From: Promethearchaeota archaeon
Lineage (GTDB): Archaea > Asgardarchaeota > Lokiarchaeia > Sigyniarchaeales > SOKP01
Reading direction: 5' to 3'
NCBI GenBank assembly: GCA_019058295.1
Contig: JAHPZI010000030.1
Location: forward strand, 1 to 64,000
DNA: 64,000 bases
In this document: positions 55,568 to 63,084 of the stretch, piece by piece
Layout of the letters: each line of letters opens with the position of its first letter
Numbering within the stretch: position 1 is the first letter of the stretch
The notes under the pieces: model-generated
Database searches by the model: none
The model's input: only the letters and a program-made list of their open reading frames with translations
Told to the model about the DNA's origin: nothing
Made by a program: the position numbers and the translations under genes

Positions 55568-55861
55568 TTATTTTACGCATCGGCATGGAATAGAATTGCA
55601 TTTGCTACATTTATTTGGATACTTATCAAATAAAGCCTTTTCAACATCAATATCTAATAAATTTGCTAAAGAATTAGCCCAAGCAATTATATCTGCTATT
55701 TCTTCCGAAGCTTTTTCTTTATTAATTTTTTGATCCTTTATAATTCTTGCTAATTCTCCTATTTCTTCAACTAACCAAATAAATGTAGAATTTATCCCTC
55801 TTTTAAAATCTCGACTGAAATATATTTCTTTTATTTTTTTTTGAAAATCAGAGATTTTCAT
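55568..55861 (-). CDS. MazG-like nucleotide pyrophosphohydrolase with C-terminal Cys cluster
   Basis: A protein of about 97 residues (start MKISDFQKKI; an ATG nine codons upstream at 55888 is less likely). The MazG motifs are WLVEEIGELARI and SEEIADIIAWANSLA, which give the EExxE and ExxD metal ligands. The C-terminal end KCSKCNSIPCRC is a CxxC...CxC knuckle that probably binds zinc. It would hydrolyse a nucleoside triphosphate to the monophosphate, as a house-cleaning enzyme. It lies downstream of sec61-beta on the same strand, 71 nt apart. Confidence 0.88.
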   Translation of the reverse strand: MKISDFQKKIKEIYFSRDFKRGINSTFIWLVEEIGELARIIKDQKINKEKASEEIADIIAWANSLANLLDIDVEKALFDKYPNKCSKCNSIPCRCVK

Positions 55862-55931
55862 AATTATTAAACCAACAAGTGCTCTCAATAAAATTATAAA
55901 ATAGAGAAATTTTGGTTTTGAATATTACTAT

Positions 55932-56185
55932 TTAGCCTCCTCCGGCTCCTGGAGTTAAAATCCAAGTAAACATTCCAAGATGTCCTAGAATTACGATTAA
56001 AATTAAGGTCGCTGCCAGCAATACCGTACTTATTGGACCAATTTTTACACCTATGCTTGAATCCTCAAAGAAGCGCATTTAATCTTTTAAGAGATTTATT
56101 CTGTTAAAATTAGACCTGCGCCTCCAAGTGGCATCGGACTAGTTTTACTTCTTCTTTTTTTCCTTCTTGACTGTCTACGAGACAT
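55932..56185 (-). CDS. Sec61-beta/SecG preprotein translocase subunit, interrupted by a BHB intron
   Basis: Two short frames on the minus strand are the two halves of one archaeal Sec61-beta. Exon 1 (56185-56111) encodes 25 residues with a basic start and SPMPLGGAGL. Exon 2 (56078-55932) encodes 48 residues starting MRFFEDSSIGVKIGP, with one membrane helix (VLLAATLILIVILGHLG) and a TPGAGGG end. GAGL-x-RFFE is contiguous in other archaeal Sec61-beta proteins. Read straight through, exon 1 runs into TAA at 56098-56096 and exon 2 is out of frame. Removing 56079-56110 joins GGT-CTA to ATG-CGC exactly in frame, giving 73 residues. Separate translation of the two pieces is the alternative. The protein is a tail-anchored part of the SecYE translocon. 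Confidence 0.85.
56079..56110 (-). other. predicted 32-nt archaeal (BHB) intron in sec61-beta
   Basis: On the minus strand the exon segments GGAGGCGCA (56125-56117) and TGCGCTTCT (56077-56069) form a 9-bp outer helix including two G-U pairs. Next come GGTC (56116-56113) with GATT (56084-56081), a 4-bp central helix with two G-U pairs. A TAA bulge lies on the 5' strand (56112-56110) and an AAA bulge on the 3' strand (56080-56078). TTTTAA pairs with TTAAAA as the inner 6-bp helix, closing a 13-nt loop. This is the canonical helix-bulge-helix-bulge-helix order cut by archaeal tRNA-splicing endonuclease. Cutting after the second nucleotide of each bulge removes 32 nt and restores the frame. Confidence 0.82.
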
Positions 56186-56287
56186 AATTATAATTGTGCC
56201 GTAAGTTATTTTAAAAACTCTACTATAAAAAGATTATACTACTAAAAATTTAAAATTTTACCTTAATTAATTATTTTTAGATAATTT

Positions 56288-58123
56288 ATGTTAAAAAAAA
56301 GAAAAATTATATTTGTCCTAACTGGAACCCTTATAACTCTTGTTATACTTTCATTCATTCCATTTTCTTCCGAAGCATCCTTTAAAGATCAAACTATTAT
56401 CGAATATCCTCGTAGTTCTGCCAGTTTAGAAGGTTCAGAAAATATTTTAATTACCAGTATTAATCGAGAGGCAGAATTAAACGGTTATGGAGTAGTCAAT
56501 ATCATTGATTCGATAGTATTCAATAATTTAAATACCAATCCGATCGATTCTATTTATATTGGGGTGCCCGTAACATATTCTGATGATTTAATATTTTTTG
56601 AAGCAACTGGAGAGCAAGAGAATACATTATTAGTTGAACGTAGTGAAAATATTATGAATGAATATGAGATGTTCGCGATTTATTTTGAGTCACCCCTGTT
56701 GCCGTATCGACCAAAAGAGATAAAATTTGCCCAAACTTATAAAGACATGTTAATTTATGAAAAAAAAGAAGCTCAGCTACAAAAAATTAACTACTCCGCT
56801 ATTGTATATCCCGTTTTTCCATATAAAGCAGAAGGGAGTATAATTGCGACGTTTGAAATACCCTCTAGCTCGAGTTTAATAGAACCAACAGATTGGGGGA
56901 CTAAATCCCCAGACAGCAGATCAGTCATTTACGAAGTCTCCTCACTTGAACCCTTCTTAGAAGATTTAGAAGACGAAACAATTACAATCGAATTTACAGA
57001 TAATTTGAAAACCAAATTAGAAATAAATGAACTACTTAGAGAAATTTATATAAATCCCTTTGGAACTATTAAAGTAAAAGAAGAGTATTTAATAAAAAAC
57101 ACTGGTGCTATCTCCATTGATGAGTTAAATTTTGAAATTCCAGGACCTGCCAAATCGATAACCGTATATGATGATTTGGGTGAAATTTTAGGAGTAACTG
57201 TTGATCCTGAAGAAAATTATAGTAATCTAACTTATAAAGATCTAGAACTTGATTTATCTGAGAATCGCGTAAAAATTAACCCTGAAACTAAATTTAAATT
57301 CACTATTCAATATTTCTTGCCATTTGAAAAGTATATTTCCTTAAATTGGTTTCAACAATCAGTTAAAATGGATATTTTAACATCAATTTATCAATATTTA
57401 GGAAAAGATCAAACAATAAAAATAATAATAGAAGGATGTTTCAGCTTAGATTTTGCAAGCGATGACCCAGATGCTATTGAGCATACTGCAAATTCTCTAA
57501 TATTAGTATATACATCCGATTACGTCAGTCCTTTAGAAAGAAAAGAAATACAATTCACGTTTACAATTAATTTTTTCGATATTATATTAAGACCCTTAAT
57601 TTTTATTATTTTGATTGCTTTATGCGCATCTGCTTATGTATTAATAATTAAATCTAGAAAGGAAGAGGCTACTATAACTGCTTTTAGAAAAGAGTTAATT
57701 CCCATTAACGAAATCCGTGAATTCTGTTCTTTACTCGAAGAGAAAAACGCTTTAATTTTAGAAATTAGACAAGCAGAGGCAGATGTAAGGAGAAAGAAAA
57801 TTATAAAAAAGAAATATAAAAACATTTTAAATAAAAATACTTTAAAAATTCAAGAAATTGAGAAAGAAATTATTCCTTTTAAAAAAGAAGTTATGGACAT
57901 AAATGCTACATTCGAAAATTTAGTAAAAAAAATAGAACTACTTGAGGTTGAGCGTGAAAGCGTGAAAGATAGTTTGAATCTTCTAGAAGCTCGCTATAAA
58001 AGAGGACGATTGCCTTCTAAATCAGCTTATATGAAATTATCAGATAACTTTTTTAAACGACAGAAAAAAATAGATAGAAGTATTGATAAAAGTATTCAAC
58101 AATTAAGAAGCTACCTGCTATAG
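56288..58123 (+). CDS. ribophorin I-like membrane protein with cytosolic coiled coil
   Basis: A 611-residue protein with a signal peptide (IIFVLTGTLITLVILSFIPF, cleavage near SEA), a beta-rich extracellular part of about 410 residues, one membrane helix (IILRPLIFIILIALCASAYV) near residue 440, and a basic cytosolic coiled coil to the end. The luminal-type part, with LREIYINPFGTIKVKEEYLI, KNTGAISIDELNFEIPGPAK and FTIQYFLPFEKYISLNW, resembles ribophorin I (Ost1), a subunit of eukaryotic oligosaccharyltransferase. Homologues of this have been reported in Asgard genomes. It is divergent from sec61-beta and near a GPT gene, fitting a role in secretion-linked N-glycosylation. The homology is by eye. 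Confidence 0.6.
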   Translation: MLKKRKIIFVLTGTLITLVILSFIPFSSEASFKDQTIIEYPRSSASLEGSENILITSINREAELNGYGVVNIIDSIVFNNLNTNPIDSIYIGVPVTYSDDLIFFEATGEQENTLLVERSENIMNEYEMFAIYFESPLLPYRPKEIKFAQTYKDMLIYEKKEAQLQKINYSAIVYPVFPYKAEGSIIATFEIPSSSSLIEPTDWGTKSPDSRSVIYEVSSLEPFLEDLEDETITIEFTDNLKTKLEINELLREIYINPFGTIKVKEEYLIKNTGAISIDELNFEIPGPAKSITVYDDLGEILGVTVDPEENYSNLTYKDLELDLSENRVKINPETKFKFTIQYFLPFEKYISLNWFQQSVKMDILTSIYQYLGKDQTIKIIIEGCFSLDFASDDPDAIEHTANSLILVYTSDYVSPLERKEIQFTFTINFFDIILRPLIFIILIALCASAYVLIIKSRKEEATITAFRKELIPINEIREFCSLLEEKNALILEIRQAEADVRRKKIIKKKYKNILNKNTLKIQEIEKEIIPFKKEVMDINATFENLVKKIELLEVERESVKDSLNLLEARYKRGRLPSKSAYMKLSDNFFKRQKKIDRSIDKSIQQLRSYLL

Positions 58124-58173
58124 TAGCTATTTTGGAAAAGAAAATAATTTTACTTAAAAATTTGGAGTTATTT

Positions 58174-58797
58174 ATGAAACCTTGGTTATTTGATATTCTT
58201 GCCTGTCCCATGGATAAATATTTCCCCCTAAAATTATATATTTTTTCTTTTGAAACTAAAACAGATGAATTTCAATCAAATTTAGATATATATCAAGAGA
58301 GAGACCTTGATTTGATTAAAAACCAAAAAATTATTGAAATCTCGGAAGATAAGGGAAATTTATATATTAAAGACAATATTATAATTGAAAAAAATCCAGC
58401 CGAGACATATTTTAAACTTGTTATTTCAAGTATTAACGAATTAAACAATATTATAGATAAATCACCTCATGATATTACTAAAAAATGTTTTGCTATTATT
58501 TTAACTGAAATTCATGATAAAATCTTAGAATTTTCAAAAAATATTAATGCAGAAAAAATTGAAAATCTATTACCTGAATTATATTTTCTAAATAAAATTA
58601 AAATTGAAACTGAAATCGAATCTGGATTATTATTCTGCGAAAAATGTAATCGTTGGTTTCCAATCATAGAGACCATCCCTCAAATGCTTCCTGACGAATA
58701 TAGAGATAAAGAAAAAGATACTCAATTCCTTAAAACCAATAAAAATTTATTGGATGACGAATTTCTAAAACAAGATCTAAAACCTTTTAAACTTTAG
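58174..58797 (+). CDS. Trm112-like zinc-binding protein
   Basis: The start MKPWLFDILACPMDKYFPLKLY and the C-terminal LLFCEKCNRWFPIIETIPQMLPDE are the two halves of the Trm112/UPF0434 fold; C in LACP and the CEKC pair can bind zinc. Between them is a helical insertion of about 130 residues, making the protein 207 residues instead of the 60-125 usual in bacteria and eukaryotes; longer forms are known in archaea. Trm112 activates methyltransferases acting on tRNA, rRNA and release factor. ATG 58174 is chosen because it follows GGAG by 7 nt; the frame opens earlier at TTG 58132. Confidence 0.82.
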   Translation: MKPWLFDILACPMDKYFPLKLYIFSFETKTDEFQSNLDIYQERDLDLIKNQKIIEISEDKGNLYIKDNIIIEKNPAETYFKLVISSINELNNIIDKSPHDITKKCFAIILTEIHDKILEFSKNINAEKIENLLPELYFLNKIKIETEIESGLLFCEKCNRWFPIIETIPQMLPDEYRDKEKDTQFLKTNKNLLDDEFLKQDLKPFKL

Positions 58798-58832
58798 ATT
58801 TCTATCAAATTTTAAAACCAATAATTAGCTAT

Positions 58833-58935
58833 AGCCCGGTGGTGTAGTGGCCAAGCATTTGGGGCCTTGAACCCCGCGACTATTCGTCCCGATACGAGGT
58901 GCATCGTGAACACGGTTCGAATCCGTGCCGGGCTA
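58833..58935 (+). tRNA. tRNA-Gln (anticodon TTG), with predicted 30-nt intron in the variable loop
   Basis: The acceptor AGCCCGG (58833-58839) pairs with CCGGGCT (58928-58934), followed by A73. D-arm GTGTAGTGGCCAAGCAT is of the archaeal Gln/Asp/Glu kind. The anticodon stem is TGGGG/CCCCG with loop CCTTGAA, so the anticodon is TTG; position 33 is C instead of U. The variable loop starts CGAC, as in archaeal tRNA-Gln, and the T arm is CACGG-TTCGAAT-CCGTG. Between CGAC and the T arm lie 30 extra nucleotides (58881-58910). A1-U72 and A73 support Gln rather than Ser. The CCA end is not encoded. Confidence 0.85.
58881..58910 (+). other. predicted noncanonical BHB-like intron in tRNA-Gln
   Basis: In the precursor CGCG (58875-58878) pairs with CGTG (58905-58908) as a 4-bp central helix, flanked by 3-nt bulges ACT (58879-58881) and AAC (58909-58911). 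An inner helix of 58882-58888 with 58898-58904 has one mismatch. GAACC (58869-58873) and GGTTC (58914-58918) can form an outer helix. Cutting after the second nucleotide of each bulge removes 30 nt and leaves variable loop CGAC directly before an intact T stem. The outer helix is offset by extra unpaired bases, so this is a relaxed form. Confidence 0.6.
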
Positions 58936-59055
58936 TTTATAATTATTTTCTATAATTTTCTCTATTTCCTTATATTGGAAAATAAAATATTTTATTGTAG
59001 TAAATATTTTAATTTTTAATTTAATAAGCTCAATGACAACAATTAAAAAAAAAAA

Positions 59056-60432
59056 ATGACCTCTATTATAAAACTTAAATGGGGTATTGTTGAAATCATA
59101 TATTTAGTAATAGTTTTTGCCATTGGCTTTCTAATCACCCTATTAATTACTCCATATATTATAAAGTACATGAAAAAGAAAGGAAATGTTGGTTATGATA
59201 TCCATAAAAATGCTCGACCTGAAGTTGCAGAATCTGGAGGAATAAGTATAATCATCGGAATATTTGCAGCAGCTCTCCTTTCAATTATGTTATTTCCTAT
59301 TTTATTTAATATTATCTTGATTTTTATGATTACAATAGGTCTAGCCGCTGTTATAGGATTGATTGATGATATAAAAAAATTGCGTTCAAGATGGAAAATA
59401 GCTTTAACAATTTTCACGGGAAGTGCTATCTTTTTTGCTAATCTTTTTAATTTTATAAAAATTTCATCTCCAGTACTCCCTTTTGTAGGTAAAACGAGAT
59501 TGACATTGATATATCCATTATTAGTGCCGATAATCGTTGCAGTGTTTGCAAATACAGTGAATATGATGGAAGGTTATAACGCGGAGGGGAGTGGAACGTG
59601 TTTAATTGCCGTATGCTTTTTATTTATCTGTGCTATAATTTGGGATTCCGCTGAAGCCGTTCTTTTTTCAATTATGGCTATTGCTGTGTTAATACCATTT
59701 TTCATGTACAATAGATATCCCGCAAAAGTTTTTCCGGGAGATATTGGTACATTATGTATGGGTGTAATGATTGCGTGTATAGCATTATTTGGTTCTCTCG
59801 AAGTTGTCGTATTTTGCTTACTTCTAATGCATATCTTTAACAGCTTTATTCTTCTCAGTTCAGTCAGAGGTTTTCTCGAAAGCTCAAAAATCCAAAACTC
59901 TATGGATGATATTATCCTTTTGGAAGATGATAGAATAAAAGCGTCAGATCAACCAAATGCTGCATTAACTTTACCCAGATTGATACTCGCCAAAGGTCCT
60001 TTAAATGAAAAAGAATTAGTTTTAAATTTTTTCATAATTTCGATTATTTGTGGCTTTTTTTCAATAATCACAATACTAGTTATTGTATGGATTAATAGAA
60101 GTTTAGATTTTATGATAGTTATTTTCACTGGCATTATTCTTTTAATCCCAACTACGTATTTTTTATATAAATTTAACAGAATCAGAGGCATTATTTTCTT
60201 AATGGTTGGGCTGTTAGTAGGAGGTGCATTTTTCTTAATTTTTGTTGATATATACATAATGCATCTCCCTTTTTCTGATATTGATTTAATTTTTATAATA
60301 ATTCCAATAAAAGAATTAATAGCTATTGTATTATTTATTCCTGGATTAGTATTATTTTATTTTATTACAATTAAATACTTCTGGATTCAAATTAATAAAG
60401 GAAAAAAAATAGAGGCTAAAAAATCAGTTTAA
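59056..60432 (+). CDS. UDP-GlcNAc:polyprenyl-phosphate GlcNAc-1-phosphate transferase (GPT/Alg7-like)
   Basis: A 458-residue polytopic membrane enzyme of the GPT/MraY/WecA superfamily with about ten helices. Motifs in order: NARPEVAESGG (acceptor loop), VIGLIDDIKKLRSRWK (Mg-binding DD), ANTVNMMEGYNAEGSG (the catalytic N...GxxG loop) and NRYPAKVFPGDIGTL (FxGD). The long C-terminal insert before the last helices resembles eukaryotic GPT (Alg7/DPAGT1) rather than bacterial MraY. It would start lipid-linked oligosaccharide synthesis for N-glycosylation. A 12-A run immediately precedes ATG 59056. Donor sugar is inferred from family. Confidence 0.85.
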   Translation: MTSIIKLKWGIVEIIYLVIVFAIGFLITLLITPYIIKYMKKKGNVGYDIHKNARPEVAESGGISIIIGIFAAALLSIMLFPILFNIILIFMITIGLAAVIGLIDDIKKLRSRWKIALTIFTGSAIFFANLFNFIKISSPVLPFVGKTRLTLIYPLLVPIIVAVFANTVNMMEGYNAEGSGTCLIAVCFLFICAIIWDSAEAVLFSIMAIAVLIPFFMYNRYPAKVFPGDIGTLCMGVMIACIALFGSLEVVVFCLLLMHIFNSFILLSSVRGFLESSKIQNSMDDIILLEDDRIKASDQPNAALTLPRLILAKGPLNEKELVLNFFIISIICGFFSIITILVIVWINRSLDFMIVIFTGIILLIPTTYFLYKFNRIRGIIFLMVGLLVGGAFFLIFVDIYIMHLPFSDIDLIFIIIPIKELIAIVLFIPGLVLFYFITIKYFWIQINKGKKIEAKKSV

Positions 60433-60502
60433 TATTAGAGTAATTTAAATCTCTAACATAAGAAAAAATATTAAAATATTTAGAAAAAATTAGGTATTCC
60501 TG

Positions 60503-63049
60503 TTGAAAAAATATAATAGGTTCTTCTTATTGGTTTTTTATATTATCTTTTCACCCAGTCTATTCTATTTTTTTTATTTTATTGTATTTCCTCATGGTGT
60601 TGAGATTTTAACAGATTGGACTTTATATCCTGTTATTTTCCTTTTTCTATTATCTATAAATGAAATTTACCACTGGGCAAAAATTGGAAGACGTTCTGAA
60701 TTAAGCGATCTAGTAGCTATCGCTCTTTTCTTTTTCATTATTTTTTTTATAACGAAAGATTTGTTAACATCTCTTATGGGGGCATTTTCCATCTATTTAT
60801 GGGCAGGTATTATTGAATTACGAGAATATCCTATAATAAATAAAATTTTAATTATCTCTTTAGTAACTTACAATGTAATCTTTATTGCAGGTTTAATATC
60901 TTTTTACTATGAGGATCCCTTTTATATTAATACCGCTTTTGCGTTTTCGTTCTGGATAATTCTTGGTTTAGGATTTTTATTGTTTGGCAGAAAGTATATT
61001 ATTGTGTGGAGATTTATGAGTCCCGCTTATTTACTTCTGTTTTTATATATAATAGCATGGATAGCAATCATATTTATTAATCAATATACTCCCCTCGAAT
61101 TTTTATCTATGTCTCCTTTAAGTTCTGATAATCCTACACCACTTGATTTTATTATGAATATCTATTTTGTTTTAATTATTGTGAATTGGATTGTCTATTT
61201 TATCTCAGGGATTATCTTGGATAAGCTATTAGGAATTAAAAGAGTAAAAGACAACAAAGAATTTCTGGAAATTGTCGAAAATGTTAAAAATGATATTGGA
61301 ATAAAAGGAAAGGTAAAAGTCGGTTTTGGCAAATATCCAATACTAAATGCAATGGCATATGGTGCCTTTTTTGATAAGAGAATTGCTGTTATTGCTGAAG
61401 ATATAGATCAAATTCCTGAAGATGAAATGAAAGGAATAGTTGCCCATGAATTAGCACACACAAAAGGAAACCATACTCTTATATTAACCTTTATTGCAAC
61501 AATCGATATGACAATTCGTATGCTTCTTGGCTTTCCTGCAACCTATTACGATTATACTTTTAGTAATCCAGAAATTCCAATGATCGGATTTATCTTTTTA
61601 AATATTGTGTTGTATATGTTTTTCTTTATTTTTATCAGATTTTTAGAGGGTAAAGCAGATTTAAAAACAAAAAAGTCGGGTTATGCTAAAGAACTTGCTA
61701 AAGCTCTTTATAATTTGGAAAGTTTTTATGCAACTGGACGAGAATTTGGATTAAATACTATGCTTTTGTGTAAAGAAAAAATAACAAAAGATAATCAACT
61801 TTTAGATTACATGGATACTGCTAATTACATTAACCAATCAATAATTAAACCTAAAAGAGGATCTCTTTTAGCTAATTTAATGAATTCACACCCTCCCACC
61901 TATTTTCGAATAGCAGCACTTCTAGGTGAAGAACTAAAACCTGGCAAGGAGGCTTTACTTCCATTTATCTGCTTAAAAAGATCGAAGCAAAAAAAATACG
62001 CCAAAAAATTTGAAAAGGCTCGTTTTGCGTTTAAAATTATTGCAAACGAAAAATTTAAAGAATCTTTTAATATTGAAAATGTATCTTTATTGCTTGAGAA
62101 TTTAAATAGACGTGAAATATATGAAATAGAATTAAAAAGAGACTTTATATTTAAAAATAAAATTACTGACGAAATTATATTTGGCAAGTTAGAAGATGTT
62201 CAATTTCTTGATGATATTTGCGATAGTGATCAATATATTATTACTGATTTAAAAACGTCCCAAAAATTACATCTAAATACCTCACTCTACACAAAAACGC
62301 AAGTAAATTTGAACAGTATATATTTCTTCAAAAAGAACACACCAATGATTCTATCAGATATTGAATTAAATATAGAAAAAATAGGTGGAAATTATGTTTT
62401 TTTAGATAAAGATGGTAATAAAATTCTTAAACCAATAACAAAAACAAAATTACCCCTTTCAGTTGATAATATTAAAAAGTTTAAAGATCATGAAATTTTT
62501 TTAAAATTGAAAGGAGAATTAAAGATATATAGATGTATAAATGTAATTTCTAAAGAAATCTTTAATGATTATGAGTTAGAATTTAGTAATACTATTGAAA
62601 ATCCTATTCAACGTCAAGAATCTCTTAATTTCAAACTTAGTGAATTAATTATTAGACCTAGAAATATTTATTTCTCAATTAGTCGAAATGTTTATTTTCG
62701 AAAATATGAAATAGAATTATTCAATTGGTTGTTAAACAATCAGATTCGCGTTTTTATTTATCTTAAAAAACCCGTAAATAATTTAGAAATTGGAAAGATC
62801 CTTAAATTAAATGTTAATTTTGAAGGCATTGAAAAAGATTTAAATAGTAATGATAAAAATAATAACGATTTTATAATCATAGAAAATATCTTTGGAAAGG
62901 AAATAAATATTCCGTATAAACTCTTAGAATTGATAACATTTAAATGGGATACGGCAATGATACAAAAAAAATCCGAAACCAGCTTATTTAGCCGGATTGG
63001 ATATAAAATTATGAATAAATTTAAACCAGAAAAGGTTCTCTATCAATAA
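60503..63049 (+). CDS. M48-family membrane metalloprotease with large C-terminal cytosolic region
   Basis: An 848-residue protein with about seven N-terminal membrane helices up to residue 250. An M48 (Ste24/HtpX-type) peptidase domain follows: VAHELAHTKGNH near 313 is HExxH, and FLEGKADLKTKKSG near 380 supplies the third zinc ligand Glu. The FGKYPILNAMAYGAFFDKRI substrate-groove segment is typical. Residues about 500-848 are a soluble, Lys/Asn-rich region with no known motif, unusually long for the family. It would cleave membrane or secreted proteins. The start is TTG 60503. Confidence 0.85.
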   Translation: MKKYNRFFLLVFYIIFSPSLFYFFYFIVFPHGVEILTDWTLYPVIFLFLLSINEIYHWAKIGRRSELSDLVAIALFFFIIFFITKDLLTSLMGAFSIYLWAGIIELREYPIINKILIISLVTYNVIFIAGLISFYYEDPFYINTAFAFSFWIILGLGFLLFGRKYIIVWRFMSPAYLLLFLYIIAWIAIIFINQYTPLEFLSMSPLSSDNPTPLDFIMNIYFVLIIVNWIVYFISGIILDKLLGIKRVKDNKEFLEIVENVKNDIGIKGKVKVGFGKYPILNAMAYGAFFDKRIAVIAEDIDQIPEDEMKGIVAHELAHTKGNHTLILTFIATIDMTIRMLLGFPATYYDYTFSNPEIPMIGFIFLNIVLYMFFFIFIRFLEGKADLKTKKSGYAKELAKALYNLESFYATGREFGLNTMLLCKEKITKDNQLLDYMDTANYINQSIIKPKRGSLLANLMNSHPPTYFRIAALLGEELKPGKEALLPFICLKRSKQKKYAKKFEKARFAFKIIANEKFKESFNIENVSLLLENLNRREIYEIELKRDFIFKNKITDEIIFGKLEDVQFLDDICDSDQYIITDLKTSQKLHLNTSLYTKTQVNLNSIYFFKKNTPMILSDIELNIEKIGGNYVFLDKDGNKILKPITKTKLPLSVDNIKKFKDHEIFLKLKGELKIYRCINVISKEIFNDYELEFSNTIENPIQRQESLNFKLSELIIRPRNIYFSISRNVYFRKYEIELFNWLLNNQIRVFIYLKKPVNNLEIGKILKLNVNFEGIEKDLNSNDKNNNDFIIIENIFGKEINIPYKLLELITFKWDTAMIQKKSETSLFSRIGYKIMNKFKPEKVLYQ

Positions 63050-63084
63050 AGTTTATTTTAAATGCGTTTTTTAAAGAATTCATA

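Noticed and set aside
58833..58935. Reading the tRNA as tRNA-Ser(TGA) with a 13-nt intron at 37/38 and a long variable arm
   Set aside because: An alternative stem GGGGC/GTCCC and a variable arm can be drawn, but A1-U72, A73, the Gln-type D arm and CGAC after the anticodon stem fit tRNA-Gln, and the 13-nt intron gives no BHB pairing.
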